Of a stretch of DNA of 64,000 nt, positions 8,220 to 18,131 are shown in pieces (within the stretch, counting starts at the first letter, position 1; each line of letters starts with the position of its first letter). Made by a program: the position numbers and the translations under genes. Origin of the DNA: UBA9620 sp965220695. GTDB taxonomy: Bacteria; Acidobacteriota; Vicinamibacteria; Vicinamibacterales; UBA8438. The stretch covers positions 4,340,001 through 4,404,000 of the forward strand of contig OZ244838.1 in NCBI GenBank assembly GCA_965220695.1. The letters run 5' to 3'. The notes under the pieces were generated by a model. That model was not told the origin of the DNA. It ran no database searches and saw only the letters and a program-made list of their open reading frames with translations.

Positions 8220-11200
8220 ATGAAACCGCTTTCAGCCACGGTGTGCGTCGTGCTGACGGCGGTACTCGCCGGCGCTGATCTACATGCCCAGGGCGGCGGC
8301 CTGTTTCTGCCCGCCGAGACCCCCGGCGCCGCAGACCCGGCCCCCGGCGTCACGGTCCTGCGAAGCCGTGTGGTGCGGATCGACTTCGGGGCGCTGGCGG
8401 CGGCGCGTCTGGACGTCGAACGGGTGACGTCCTCGCCGACGCTGACGCTGAATCTGTTCGACGAGGTCGTGTTCTCGGGCATTGTCGAACGGACGGCGCC
8501 GACGTTATCCGGCGGTTACGTACTCGCGGGCCGCCTCGATGACGTCGCGTTGGGGACGTTCACACTGGTGGTCAACGGCGAGGTGGTGGCGGGCACGGTG
8601 CTGACGCCGCGGGCGACCTACAGTATCCGCTCGGCCGGCGGCCGCTTGCACACCATCCGTCAGATCGATCCGTCGACGTTGCCGCCTGAGGGCGAACCGC
8701 TGATCCCCCCGCCGCCCGCTGCCGGCGCACCGGATGCGGCCGACCCGACCGCGCCGGTCGCCGGTGACGCTGACGGCTCCGTGATCGACGTGGCGGTCTT
8801 CTACACACCGGCAGCGCGACACGCGCGAGGCGGAACCACCGCGATCGAGGCTGCGATCGACCTCAGGGTTGCCGAGACCAACCAGGCCTACGCCGACAGC
8901 GGGGTCATGCAGCGGGTCCGGCTGGTTGCGACGGGCGCCGTGGAGTACACCGAGGCCCCGACAAGTTCAGACGATCTCCATGCGCTCAGGGATCGTGACG
9001 GCGTGATGGACGAGATCCACGAGATCCGCTTCCGAGACGGCGCCGACCTCGTGCATCTGATCGTCGACAGGGACCGCGGCGGGGACTTCGACGTGTGCGG
9101 CCGCGCGTATCTCATGGTTACCGTGTCGAACAGCTTCCAGCGCAGTGGCTTCGGCATCACCGACTATCGCTGCGGAGGGCGCACGTTCGCACACGAGCTG
9201 GGTCACAACATGGGGCTGCGTCACGACCGATACGTCGAGGAGGAACGAGGGATTCCTGGACGCACGTCGTACCCCTACAGTTTCGGCTACGTGAACCAGC
9301 GAGCGTTCGAGCCCGGCGCGCCGGAGTCCAGCCGCTGGCGCACGATCATGGCCTACAACCGCCAATGCGCCGACACGGGGTTCCGGTGCGTGCGGCCCCT
9401 CCGCTTCTCGAACCCGGACCAGACCTACAACGGCGATCGGCTGGGCGTGCCCGGCGACCAGGTCTCGGCCAGCGTGACCGGACCCTCCGACGCCCGGCGG
9501 ACCCTGAACAACACACGCACGACCGTGGCGAACTTTCGGCCGACCCGGTTCGGATGCCGCTTCACCCTGTCGCCGCCGCACCACTACGTGCTGGGGGCCG
9601 GCGGGGGACCGTTCGAGGTCGCGGTCACTGCGAGCCCCCCCTCCTGCTATTGGACCGCGCACAGCACCGTTGATTTCCTCCAGGTGACCGGCGAGGGGGC
9701 CGGCACCGGTGACGGGACGTTCCGTTACACTGCGCTGGAGCACCCCGGCGCCACGACACGCAGCGGCGCCCTCATGGTCGGGAATGCCACGGCCACCGTG
9801 ACGCAGTTCGCCGGCCTGACGCCGCCCCGGACGGTGACCTCCGCGGCGACCGGCGCCGGTGACGCGGGCGCAGCGGCGACGGCGGGCAAGACCGCTCCCG
9901 ATCTGAACACCGGCGCGCCGCGCCGCACGGAGACCCGGGCGCGACCGGCACGCGACCCAGGCGCCTCCTCGGAACTCGCCGTACCGCCCGACCGCGGACG
10001 CCTGGTGCCGATTGCCGCGTCGGCGGCGGCCGATCCCGCCGGGCTGCGCGCGTGGGACACCTGGGTGGACGCCCTGGCGGGGTCGGACGCGCTGGTGCTC
10101 CAGGCCCGACGGGCGGACCGGCGGGTGCCGGACCGGATGCACGAGCGCTTCGCGCAGTACCACCGCGGCGTCCCGGTGCAGGGCGGCGGCGTCTCCCGCC
10201 AGCGCGCCCGCGGCCAGACCGTCTCGATCTTCGGCGCCGTGCACCGGGCGATCGAGATCGACCCCATCCCGGGCCTGTCCGCCGCGCAGGCCGCGGCGCG
10301 GCTGCGGGCGGCGACGGGGGCCGCACCCGTGCTCGCCCGGCTGCCCACGCTGGTGATCTTCCCGATGCCCGACGGGTCGTACGCCCTGACCTGGCGCGCG
10401 ACCCTGACCAACGCCCGGACGTATTTCGTGAACGCGCACAGCGGCGAGATCGCGTTCGAGATCCCCGATCTGCAGACGCAAAGCGCGGTCGGCACCGGCT
10501 TCGGGATCCACGGCGATCGCAAGAAGGTCAGCGCAACACGCGCCGGCGGGGTGTTTCAGGCGCGCGACCGGCTGCGGCCGGGCGAAACCCTCACGCTGGA
10601 CCTGCGCCATGATGCGCAACGGCTGGAGTACCTGCTCGCGGCGGCGCCCGCCGGCCCGCGCTGGGCCGCGAGCGACGTCGCCAGCGACGCGGACAACGCC
10701 TGGGACGACCCGGCGGTCGTCGACGCCCACGTCCACGCGGGCTGGACCTACGACTACTTCGCCCGGGCGCATGGCTACGCCGGGGTCGACGGCAACAACG
10801 GCCGCGTCGTGGGCCTGGTCAACACCGCCGCACCCACCTCGTTCTTCATCCGGCCGCCGTTCGGCCCGGAAGGCCGCGGGGCCTACGTCTTCGGCGACAC
10901 GACCGCCGGGACGCCGCTGGTCGCCCAGGACCTCGTCGCGCACGAGCTGATGCACGGCGTCACGTACTTCGCCGTGAACGGCCCGACGGGGTCCACGCAC
11001 AGTCTGCTCGACAGCCTGACCATCCGGCGTACGGACCTGCAACGTCTCGTGCATGCGGGCCGGACGCACACCTGCGACACGCTCCGGTTCCGCTACGCGG
11101 ATGGCGTCGAGCTGCCGCCGATCTGCGAGAACGGCCGGTTCGTGCTGTTCTCGAACCAGGGGCGGGCCGTCAACGAAGCGTTCTCGGACATCTTCGCGAC

Positions 11201-11744
11201 GGCGGTCGAGTTCTTTCAGCACACACCCGGGGACGGACCGCTGCTGGCCGACTACCTGATCGGCGAGGACGTGCCGAACGGCCCCGTCCGGTCGCTGGCG
11301 AATCCCGGCTCCCGGCGGATCGGCGGTACGTCGATCCGCTATCCGGACGCCGCGGCGGGGGCGCTGGCGTTCCTGATCGGCTCCGACGGCGGGGTCGCCC
11401 GGTGGATCCCGTTGGCCTTCGTGAACGGACGGTTCGTCGGCGCGCTGCCGTCCACCGACGTGGGCGGCGCCCACTGGAACTCGACCATCCTGAGTCACGC
11501 GTTCCATCTCGCCATCGAAGGCGGCCGGAACGCGACCACCGGGCGCAGCGTCACGGGCGGCGGGCGCCAGACCGCCGACGCGGTCGAGCAGGTCTACTTC
11601 CACGCCATGACCGAGTTGATGCCGGCCTACCCGGACTTCGCCATCGCCGCAGCGGTCATCCGCCAGGCGGCGGTCGACCTGTTCGGCGCCGGCAGCGGGG
11701 TCCACACCGCCGTGCACCAGGCGCTACGCGCCGTCGGCCTGTAA
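8220..11744 (+). CDS. Dual metalloprotease: metzincin (M12-like) + BACON-type domain + M4 thermolysin-like domain
   Basis: Secreted protein of 1174 residues. After a signal peptide (ending LHAQ) and a beta-rich region comes a metzincin domain with zinc motif HELGHNMGLRH at about residues 325-335 and a later IMAYN that fits the Met-turn. A BACON/Ig-like domain follows (about 445-535; start FTLSPPHHYVLGAGGG). After a Thr/Ala-rich linker a complete M4 unit begins near 590: propeptide with QYHRGVPVQGGGVSRQ, then HELMH at about residue 908 and NEAFSDIFA. The M4 half matches the gene at 5333. The start has GGAGG 6 nt upstream. The two catalytic modules come from different zinc-peptidase clans; finding both in one polypeptide is unusual. 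The intact motifs suggest both are active. It could be processed into two enzymes. Confidence 0.88.
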   Translation: MKPLSATVCVVLTAVLAGADLHAQGGGLFLPAETPGAADPAPGVTVLRSRVVRIDFGALAAARLDVERVTSSPTLTLNLFDEVVFSGIVERTAPTLSGGYVLAGRLDDVALGTFTLVVNGEVVAGTVLTPRATYSIRSAGGRLHTIRQIDPSTLPPEGEPLIPPPPAAGAPDAADPTAPVAGDADGSVIDVAVFYTPAARHARGGTTAIEAAIDLRVAETNQAYADSGVMQRVRLVATGAVEYTEAPTSSDDLHALRDRDGVMDEIHEIRFRDGADLVHLIVDRDRGGDFDVCGRAYLMVTVSNSFQRSGFGITDYRCGGRTFAHELGHNMGLRHDRYVEEERGIPGRTSYPYSFGYVNQRAFEPGAPESSRWRTIMAYNRQCADTGFRCVRPLRFSNPDQTYNGDRLGVPGDQVSASVTGPSDARRTLNNTRTTVANFRPTRFGCRFTLSPPHHYVLGAGGGPFEVAVTASPPSCYWTAHSTVDFLQVTGEGAGTGDGTFRYTALEHPGATTRSGALMVGNATATVTQFAGLTPPRTVTSAATGAGDAGAAATAGKTAPDLNTGAPRRTETRARPARDPGASSELAVPPDRGRLVPIAASAAADPAGLRAWDTWVDALAGSDALVLQARRADRRVPDRMHERFAQYHRGVPVQGGGVSRQRARGQTVSIFGAVHRAIEIDPIPGLSAAQAAARLRAATGAAPVLARLPTLVIFPMPDGSYALTWRATLTNARTYFVNAHSGEIAFEIPDLQTQSAVGTGFGIHGDRKKVSATRAGGVFQARDRLRPGETLTLDLRHDAQRLEYLLAAAPAGPRWAASDVASDADNAWDDPAVVDAHVHAGWTYDYFARAHGYAGVDGNNGRVVGLVNTAAPTSFFIRPPFGPEGRGAYVFGDTTAGTPLVAQDLVAHELMHGVTYFAVNGPTGSTHSLLDSLTIRRTDLQRLVHAGRTHTCDTLRFRYADGVELPPICENGRFVLFSNQGRAVNEAFSDIFATAVEFFQHTPGDGPLLADYLIGEDVPNGPVRSLANPGSRRIGGTSIRYPDAAAGALAFLIGSDGGVARWIPLAFVNGRFVGALPSTDVGGAHWNSTILSHAFHLAIEGGRNATTGRSVTGGGRQTADAVEQVYFHAMTELMPAYPDFAIAAAVIRQAAVDLFGAGSGVHTAVHQALRAVGL

Positions 11745-11804
11745 TTCGACCGACTGGCATATCCGCACGATGCTATCAATCTCGAATGGTGGCACAATGG
11801 TGTC

Positions 11805-12035
11805 ATGGCTGGCATTCATGTCAGGGATCTGTCCGAGGAAACCGTGCGCGCGTTGAAACGTAGAGCCCAGGCGCATCACCGATCGGTGCAGGGCGAAGTT
11901 CGAGCGATTCTCGCCGAGGCGGCGCGGGCGGCTCCCCCGGCAGAGGGATTCCCTCCCATTCAGCTTCACCACGTCGAGGTCGGGAACGACCGGGAATGGA
12001 CGCGCGAGGACATCTATGGTGATGACGGCCGGTGA
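11805..12035 (+). CDS. FitA-like ribbon-helix-helix antitoxin
   Basis: Protein of 76 residues with an N-terminal Arc/MetJ-type DNA-binding motif (IHVRDLSEETVRALKRRA) typical of FitA-like antitoxins and a C-terminal tail that would bind the toxin. It overlaps the PIN-domain toxin gene by 20 bp, the usual antitoxin-first order. Such antitoxins bind their own promoter and neutralise the partner nuclease. The 60-bp upstream gap contains short AATGGTG/AATGGTGT direct repeats that could be operator half-sites. Confidence 0.85.
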   Translation: MAGIHVRDLSEETVRALKRRAQAHHRSVQGEVRAILAEAARAAPPAEGFPPIQLHHVEVGNDREWTREDIYGDDGR

Positions 12036-12477
12036 GCGGTTGTTCTGCGACACCAACGTGCTGCTGAGCGCCGTCGACCGCAGGCGCGCGCTGCACCGCC
12101 AGGCGCTGCATGTCCTGAACGCGCTACCCACGCAGGGAACGGAATTGTGCCTCAGCGGTCAAATCGTTCGTGAATTCCTGGTGGTCTGCACCCGTCCCGT
12201 CGACGTGAACGGGCTCGGGCTGTCACCGCGGTTGGCGATCCGCAACGTCGAGGCCATCATCGAACGCAGCACGATTCTCGACGAGAACCGCGGCGTGGCC
12301 ACCCGACTCAGGCATCTCGCCCGGACCGCGACGTGCGCGGGCAAACAGATCCATGATGCCAACATCGTGGCGACGATGCAGGAACATGGACTGACCCGTC
12401 TGGTCACAGGCAACCTGACCGATTTCAGGCGGTTCGACAGCCTCGATCTCGTTGATCTGGCGCACGTGGGCCCATAG
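12016..12477 (+). CDS. PIN-domain ribonuclease toxin (VapC/FitB-like)
   Basis: Toxin of 153 residues. PIN-domain acidic residues are visible: D in FCDTNVLLSA near the N-terminus, E in IVREFLVV, and D in KQIHDANIVATM followed by LVTGNLTDF. PIN toxins cleave RNA, often tRNA or rRNA, when not bound by the antitoxin. The ATG at 12016 lies inside the antitoxin gene, so the two are translationally coupled. The RNA target cannot be predicted. Confidence 0.85.
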   Translation: MVMTAGERLFCDTNVLLSAVDRRRALHRQALHVLNALPTQGTELCLSGQIVREFLVVCTRPVDVNGLGLSPRLAIRNVEAIIERSTILDENRGVATRLRHLARTATCAGKQIHDANIVATMQEHGLTRLVTGNLTDFRRFDSLDLVDLAHVGP

Positions 12478-12496
12478 TCCGCATGGAGGAGGCACG

Positions 12497-12823
12497 ATGC
12501 ACTACCTGGTCAGTGGGCAGCTTCGGAAAGACATGGCCGGCGCGTTCAGACGAGCGCTCCGCGACGGCACGATTGCGCGGCAGCAGCCCGACGGTCAGGA
12601 GATCGTCGAGTCGATGCAACGCGCTGTCGTCGCGGAGAGCGGCGTCATCGAATGGAGCGAGGTCTGTTACTGTCCCTCGCCGCTGCAACACGAGCGGGCG
12701 ACTGTGTATGACCGCTTCTTCGACAACCTGACGACCACGGTCGTCGACGGCTACCAAACGCATGCCGGCCGGCCGTTCCTGGCCTATCTCGATGGACTGG
12801 TGGACTCGACGCAGCAGCAGTAG
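12497..12823 (+). CDS. Conserved-looking hypothetical protein
   Basis: Protein of 108 residues with no domain I recognise. ATG 12497 is preceded by the strong ribosome site GGAGGAGG, which supports it as a real gene. The sequence is soluble and mixed alpha/beta, with SGQLRKDMAGAFRRALRDGTIARQQPDG near the start and CYCPSPLQHERATVYDRFFD in the middle. It follows the PIN toxin by 19 bp and may share its transcript, but nothing links it to toxin function. It is convergent with the copper ATPase gene. Confidence 0.7.
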   Translation: MHYLVSGQLRKDMAGAFRRALRDGTIARQQPDGQEIVESMQRAVVAESGVIEWSEVCYCPSPLQHERATVYDRFFDNLTTTVVDGYQTHAGRPFLAYLDGLVDSTQQQ

Positions 12824-12892
12824 ACGCGCCCCGCCGGGTTCCGCCGGGCGCGGCGGACGACGCCGCAACGCGGATGCCGCGCAGGCCGGCCT

Positions 12893-15248
12893 CTACAGCT
12901 CGACGTTGCGCAGACGCAGCGCGTTTGAAATGACCGACAGCGAGCTGAGCGTCATCGCCGCGCTGGCCCACATCGGGCTGATCAGCAGACCCAGCACCGG
13001 ATAGAGCACGCCGGCGGCCACCGGGACCCCGACGGCGTTGTAGACGAACGCCAGAAACAGGTTCTGGCGGATGTTGCGCATGGTGGCGCGGCTCAACCGG
13101 CGCGCCTGGACGATGGCCCGCAGGTCGCCCCGGACCAGGGTGATTCCGGCGCTTTCGATCGCCACGTCGGCGCCGGCGCCCATGGCGATGCCCACGGCCG
13201 CCTCGGCCAGCGCCGGCGCATCGTTGATGCCGTCGCCCGCCATCGCCACCACCTGACCTGCCGCCTGGCGTTCGGCGACGAGGCGGCGCTTGTCGGCCGG
13301 CAACACCCCCGCGATCACCTCGTCGAGACCGAGCCGCGCGGCGACCGCGCCGGCGGTCACCGCGTCGTCCCCGGTGGCCATGACGAGACGGAGCCCCTCG
13401 GCGCGCAGTTGCCGCACCGCGTCCGGTGTGGTCGCCTTGATCGGATCGGCCACGCCGATCAGCCCCGCCAGCACGCCGTCGATCGCCACATACACCACGG
13501 TCTGCCCCTCGCGGCGCAAGACGCCGGCGCGATCCGCCAAGGGGGCCGCGGAGACACCGGCCGCGCCGAGCAGCGCAGCGGTCCCCAGCAGCACCGGCTG
13601 TCCGCCGACGGCGCCGGTGACCCCGCGGCCCATCTCGGCCTGAAAACCGTCGACCGCGGGCGCCGCCACACCGCGCTCGGCCGCCGCCGCGGTGATGGCG
13701 GCCGCCAGCGGGTGCTCGCTGCCCCGTTCGAGCCCGGCCGCGACGCCGAGCAACCGCGCCTCGTCGACCCCGCCGACCGGCAGCACCGTCGCCACCGCCG
13801 GCCGCCCCTCCGTGAGTGTGCCCGTCTTGTCCACGATGAGCGTGTCGACCCGCTCGAGCGCCTGCAGCGCCTCGGCGTTCCTGATCAGCACGCCGGCGCC
13901 GGCGCCGCGACCGGCCCCGACCATGACCGCCATCGGTGTCGCCAGCCCGAGCGCACATGGACAGGCAATGATCAGCACCGCCACCGCGCTGACCAGGGCC
14001 AACGCCAGACGCGGCTCCGGGCCCCACAGCGACCAGCCGCAGAACGCCAATCCGGAGACCGCGACGACCGCCGGCACGAAGTATCGGGCCAACCGATCGG
14101 CATGGCGCTGAATGGGCGCCCGGCTGCGCTGCGCCTCGGCCACCATCAACACGATGCGGGCGAGCAGGGTCTGCGCGCCAACCCGCTCCGCGCGCATCAG
14201 CAGTGTGCCGGTGCCGTTGAGCGTCCCGCCGACCAGCCGCGCGCCCGCGGTCCTTTCGACCGGCAGCGGTTCCCCGGTCAGCATCGACTCGTCGACCGCG
14301 CTGCGCCCCTCGATGACGACGCCGTCGACCGGCACCCGCTCGCCCGGCCGCACGCGAATTCAGATCGCCCGGTTGCACCTGGGCCAGCGGTACGTCTTCC
14401 TCGAGGCCGCCGGTCACCCGCCGTGCGGTCGGCGGGGCAAGATCGAGCAGCGCGCGCAACGCGGCGCCGGTGCGGCGCCGGGCACGCAACTCCAACACCT
14501 GTCCCAGCAGCACCAGGACGATGATGACCACCGCCGTCTCGAAGTACGGCTCGACCCCGCCGGCCCGGCGAAACCCGGCCGGGAACAGGCCCGGCGCCAC
14601 CGTGGCGGCGGCACTGTAGACATAGGCCGACCCGACGCCCAGCGCGATCAGGGTGAACATGTTCGGGCTGCGGTTCACGACCGACACCCAGGCGCGCTCG
14701 AAGAACGGCCATCCCACCCACAGCACGACGGGAGTGGTGAAGACCAGTTGCACCCAGTTCGACGCGGTCCGGCCGATCGCCTGCCGGACGCTGTCTCCCA
14801 GAACCATCTCGGCCATCGCCAGCGCGACCACCGGCAACCCGATGGCGGCGCCGAGCCGGAACCGGCGGGTCATGTCGTTCAGTTCCGGGTTCGGCTGGTC
14901 GGTCAGGTCTACTGTCTGCGCCTCGAGCGCCATGCCGCACACGGGACAGCTCCCCGGCCGCGGCTCTCGCACCTCCGGGTCCATCGGGCAGACGAACCAG
15001 GCGCCGGGCGGCGCCGCATCGACGGTCGTTCCGTGCGAGGCGTGCCCTGCGCCGACTTCGGTCCGGGCGCCTGCGCCGGCCTCGGCCGGGGTGACCGCGG
15101 CAAGAAACTGCGTCGGGTCGGTCCTGAACGCGGTCTGGCAGCCACCGCAACAGAAGTAGTACGTCTGGCCGGCGTGCACGTGGCTGAACCGGCTCGTCGC
15201 CGGATCGACCCGCATGCCGCACACCGGATCACGTGTCTCGTTCATCAT
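12893..15248 (-). pseudogene. Copper-type P1B ATPase, frameshifted
   Basis: Heavy-metal-translocating ATPase, 784 residues if one base is removed. The N-terminus has a YHS domain (DPVCGMRVDP...CCGGCQTAF) and a heavy-metal-binding domain (CPMDPEVREPRPGSCPVCGM). Then come transmembrane helices, the actuator motif LTGEPLPV, the ion site CPCALGLATP at about residue 430, the phosphorylation site DKTGTLTEG at about 473 and the hinge GDGINDAPAL. CPC predicts Cu(I) export. The frame breaks at 14356-14361, where the antisense reads GDL-N-S-R instead of GDL-I-R-V-R-P-G-E; deleting one T of 14359-14360 (plus strand) restores a perfect family sequence. Everything else is intact, so this is either a very recent mutation or a sequencing error. 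Confidence 0.85.
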
Positions 15249-15380
15249 CACTCAGGGCTCAGGGCTCACGCGCCGCCAGCGCGGGCGACCGGCGCTGAGA
15301 ACCGGCCGGCCATCTATCGTTGTTCCCGCGGCCACCCGATCACGCATCATAATCGCCTTCGTCCACTCACGGCGCCCGAC

Positions 15381-16268
15381 ATGACCCAGACGATGATTCC
15401 TCACGCAATCGAGAGAACCAGGCGCCGGCCGCTGCCGCGCCGACCGCTGCCGCCGTGGGGCTTGCGCCTCTTGCGGCTCGCGCTGCCCGTGCTGCTGGCG
15501 CTGTGCGCCGCCCCGGGCGCGGCGCAGGACGACGCTCCGAAGGGCCCCTGGTCCGGCACGGCGGAAGTGTCCGCGGTCGCCACCTCGGGCAACTCTGACA
15601 CGCGGACGTTCGGTCTCGGGGCAGAGCTGATCTACGACCCCGGCGGCTGGATGTGGCTGGGGCGGGCGGCCTACGTGGAAACGGCGGCGGACGACGAGGT
15701 GAAGGCCCGTTCCCAGAGCGGGCAGATCGAAGTGTCGCGCGACTTCTCCGGCCGGCTCGAGCTGTACGGACGGGGCGGTTACGTGCGGGACCTGTTCGCC
15801 GGCATCGAGCGCCGGCTGACGTCGGAGAGCGGTCTCGCCTACCACCTGCTCGGCGGTGAGCCGCACTCGCTGCAACTGCTTGGCGGCGGCGGGTTCACCC
15901 GCGAGACGCGGCTGGTGGGAGACGACCTCTCGCTGGGGACTGCCAACGCCACCGGCCGCTACAACTGGGCGCTCTCCGACACCAGCGCCCTGACCGAAGA
16001 AGCGGCGTTCGTCGCCGACCTGACCACCGGCGTCAACTGGCGGTTCTCGAACGAGATCGCGGCCACCGCCGCGCTGAGCACGCGGCTATCGCTGCGGGCG
16101 TCGCACAAGCTGAGCTACCTCAACGAACCGGTGCCCGGATTCCGGACGACCGACACGGTGCTCGCGGTCGCGCTGGTGGTGAACCTGGGCGCCCGCCACC
16201 GAGCCGAGCCACTGGTCGCGGAACCGCTGCTGCGCAGGCGTGGGCCGACGGCCCACCTGTTCGAGTGA
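15381..16268 (+). CDS. DUF481 (YdiY-like) outer-membrane protein
   Basis: Protein of 295 residues with a basic-then-hydrophobic signal peptide ending GAAQ. The DUF481 domain follows: GTAEVSAVATSGNSDTRTFGLG, then alternating strands with YGRGGYVRDLFAGIERR and a late TTDTVLAVALVVNL. DUF481 proteins are predicted outer-membrane barrels, one of them salt-induced in E. coli; their role is not well defined. ATG 15381 lacks a clear ribosome site; ATG 15393 is an alternative. The last 26 residues after VVNL are hydrophilic and do not look like a barrel end. That tail lies in the 183-bp convergent overlap with the M61 protease gene. Confidence 0.8.
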   Translation: MTQTMIPHAIERTRRRPLPRRPLPPWGLRLLRLALPVLLALCAAPGAAQDDAPKGPWSGTAEVSAVATSGNSDTRTFGLGAELIYDPGGWMWLGRAAYVETAADDEVKARSQSGQIEVSRDFSGRLELYGRGGYVRDLFAGIERRLTSESGLAYHLLGGEPHSLQLLGGGGFTRETRLVGDDLSLGTANATGRYNWALSDTSALTEEAAFVADLTTGVNWRFSNEIAATAALSTRLSLRASHKLSYLNEPVPGFRTTDTVLAVALVVNLGARHRAEPLVAEPLLRRRGPTAHLFE

Positions 16269-18131
16269 CACCAGCGCCCGCGCCGGGTTCGCTTCGACGG
16301 TCAGCTCGGCGGTCAGCCTGCGACCGCGGCGGGTGTACACCAGCGGGACGCGCGCGCCGGTGTCGAGATCGCGCAGCAGCTCGTCGAGCCGGCTGGCCGA
16401 CGTCACGTCTCGTCCATCGATAGACACGAGCACGTCTCCGCGCGCCACCCCGGCCGCGTGCAGCGGCGAGCCGAACGGGACCGGCGCGACCACCTGCGCG
16501 CCGCCGCCGCCGAAGCGCAGCGCCGGGGCGCCCAGCCAGGTGCGGCCAGGCGCCCGCGGCTGCAGGACCAGCCCCGCGCGTTCGAACAGCGGCGCGAAGT
16601 CGATTGCCTCGCGGCCTTCCACGTAGCGATCGAAAAAATCGTCGGCGAACGCCTGGTCCCCGCTGAGATCGGCGAGCGCGGTGCGGGCGTCCGCCGGCGT
16701 GTAGGGCCGATCGACCACGCCCGGCACCGCGCCCCCGGGCCGGCCGAACCGTTGCCACAGCAGGCGCATATAGTCATCCAACGTGACCGCGGGCACGCCG
16801 TCCGCATCGACGTCGCGGGTGCGCAACAGCAGGTCGAGCCCCAGGCCCAACACCTCGCCCCAGGTGTAGTACGAAATGAAGAGGTTGTCCCAGTTCGTGG
16901 GATCGATCGCACTGGCGGCGTCGGTGAACGGCGCCAGGCGACTCATGTCGACGGCCGACCGGAACTGCCGGCCCGGCCCCAAACGCACGGTATCGATGGC
17001 GCCGGCGAACTGGCCCAGGGTGTCGCGCAGCGCCAGCAACCCGGCCCGCTGGCGGATCAGCACACCGTAATAGTTGGTGAACCCCTCCGCCAGCCACAGC
17101 TCGCCGGACGGGTTGACCCGCTCGAAGTCGAACGGCTCGAGCGAGCGGGGCCTGATGCGCTCCACGTTCCAGACGTGAAAGAACTCGTGCGAGACCGCGC
17201 CGAGCAACCGCGGCGTCTGCTGCAACCCCGCCGGCGAACTCAACACGGTGCTGTTGCGATGCTCCATCGCGTCGCCGCGGGCCGTGGGCAGATAGTCGGC
17301 GATGAACGTGTACCGTCCGGTTTCGAAGCGCGGGAATTCGCCGAAGACGGTGACCATCTCACGCACGATCCGTTCGACGCCGGCAGTGTAGCGGTCAAGG
17401 TCGGCATCCGAGCCGGTATGATGCAGCGCCACGCGGAACGTGGGCGTGTATCCGGCATCGGCGGGGTCGGTCACGGTGAACGACCGCTCGGCAAAGCCGC
17501 TGAACTCGGCCGGACTGTCGAGCAGGTAGGCCAGGTTGGGCGCGCTGAAGGTCAGCGGATCCTCCGTGGGGTACAACTGCGTCGCGACCCGCCAGTCTCG
17601 CCCCGCCGGCGGCTCGAACCGCACGGTGGCCGGACGCTGATCGAGCCCGGCGGCCCACATCAGCGCGGCCGGCATGTTGACGTGGGCGTGGGTGTCGTCG
17701 ATTGCGAGATAGGTCCCGTCGATGCGGTCGCCGAAGATCTTGTAGGTCACCACCGCCGTCCCGTCGTGGCCCGGCAGCTCCCAACGGGCGACATCCTCCG
17801 GCCGCGGGTCGAGCGGGCGCCCGGCGCCGTCTCGGGCTTGCACGTCGAAGACGTTCTTGGCGAAGTCGTGCCGCGCATAGCGCCCCGGCGATGCGCTGCT
17901 CATGCGCAGGCTGAGCGGCTCGGGCGGCAGCCGGTTCGCGGTCAGCGTGACCTGCATCCAGCGCTGCTCGGGCTCGGGAAAGCTGAGCTCGTAGCGCACG
18001 GCGGGTGCGGCGCCGAGGGTGGACGGCGCCTGCCCGCCGGTCCGGGGCACGAGCCAGATCAGACAGCCCGCCGCCAGCGCCGCCGCGCCGGCGAGGCGAA
18101 ACGCGAACGGCCCGCGCAACTGCGAGGTCAT
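16086..18131 (-). CDS. M61-family glycyl aminopeptidase with PDZ domain
   Basis: Secreted zinc peptidase of 681 residues. An N-terminal hydrophobic segment (FRLAGAAALAAGCLIWL) acts as signal or anchor. The beta-sandwich region is followed by the catalytic domain with HEFFH at residues 315-319 and WLAEGFTNYYG. A PDZ domain (about 535-625) contains GVARGDVLVSIDGRDV. The normal family ending (TPAQQRFRDQWLG) is followed by roughly 45 extra residues that overlap the 3' end of the DUF481 gene. The ATG overlaps the TGA of the upstream redox gene as ATGA, so the two are coupled. M61 enzymes remove N-terminal glycine or alanine; the substrate here is unknown. Confidence 0.88.
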   Translation of the reverse strand: MTSQLRGPFAFRLAGAAALAAGCLIWLVPRTGGQAPSTLGAAPAVRYELSFPEPEQRWMQVTLTANRLPPEPLSLRMSSASPGRYARHDFAKNVFDVQARDGAGRPLDPRPEDVARWELPGHDGTAVVTYKIFGDRIDGTYLAIDDTHAHVNMPAALMWAAGLDQRPATVRFEPPAGRDWRVATQLYPTEDPLTFSAPNLAYLLDSPAEFSGFAERSFTVTDPADAGYTPTFRVALHHTGSDADLDRYTAGVERIVREMVTVFGEFPRFETGRYTFIADYLPTARGDAMEHRNSTVLSSPAGLQQTPRLLGAVSHEFFHVWNVERIRPRSLEPFDFERVNPSGELWLAEGFTNYYGVLIRQRAGLLALRDTLGQFAGAIDTVRLGPGRQFRSAVDMSRLAPFTDAASAIDPTNWDNLFISYYTWGEVLGLGLDLLLRTRDVDADGVPAVTLDDYMRLLWQRFGRPGGAVPGVVDRPYTPADARTALADLSGDQAFADDFFDRYVEGREAIDFAPLFERAGLVLQPRAPGRTWLGAPALRFGGGGAQVVAPVPFGSPLHAAGVARGDVLVSIDGRDVTSASRLDELLRDLDTGARVPLVYTRRGRRLTAELTVEANPARALVSLEQVGRRPTPAQQRFRDQWLGSVAGAQVHHQRDREHRVGRPESGHRFVEVAQLVRRPQR

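Noticed and set aside
14112..15380. Long plus-strand open frame overlapping the copper ATPase
   Set aside because: It is an antisense shadow; the minus strand carries complete ATPase motifs. Only the part from 15381 is real (DUF481).
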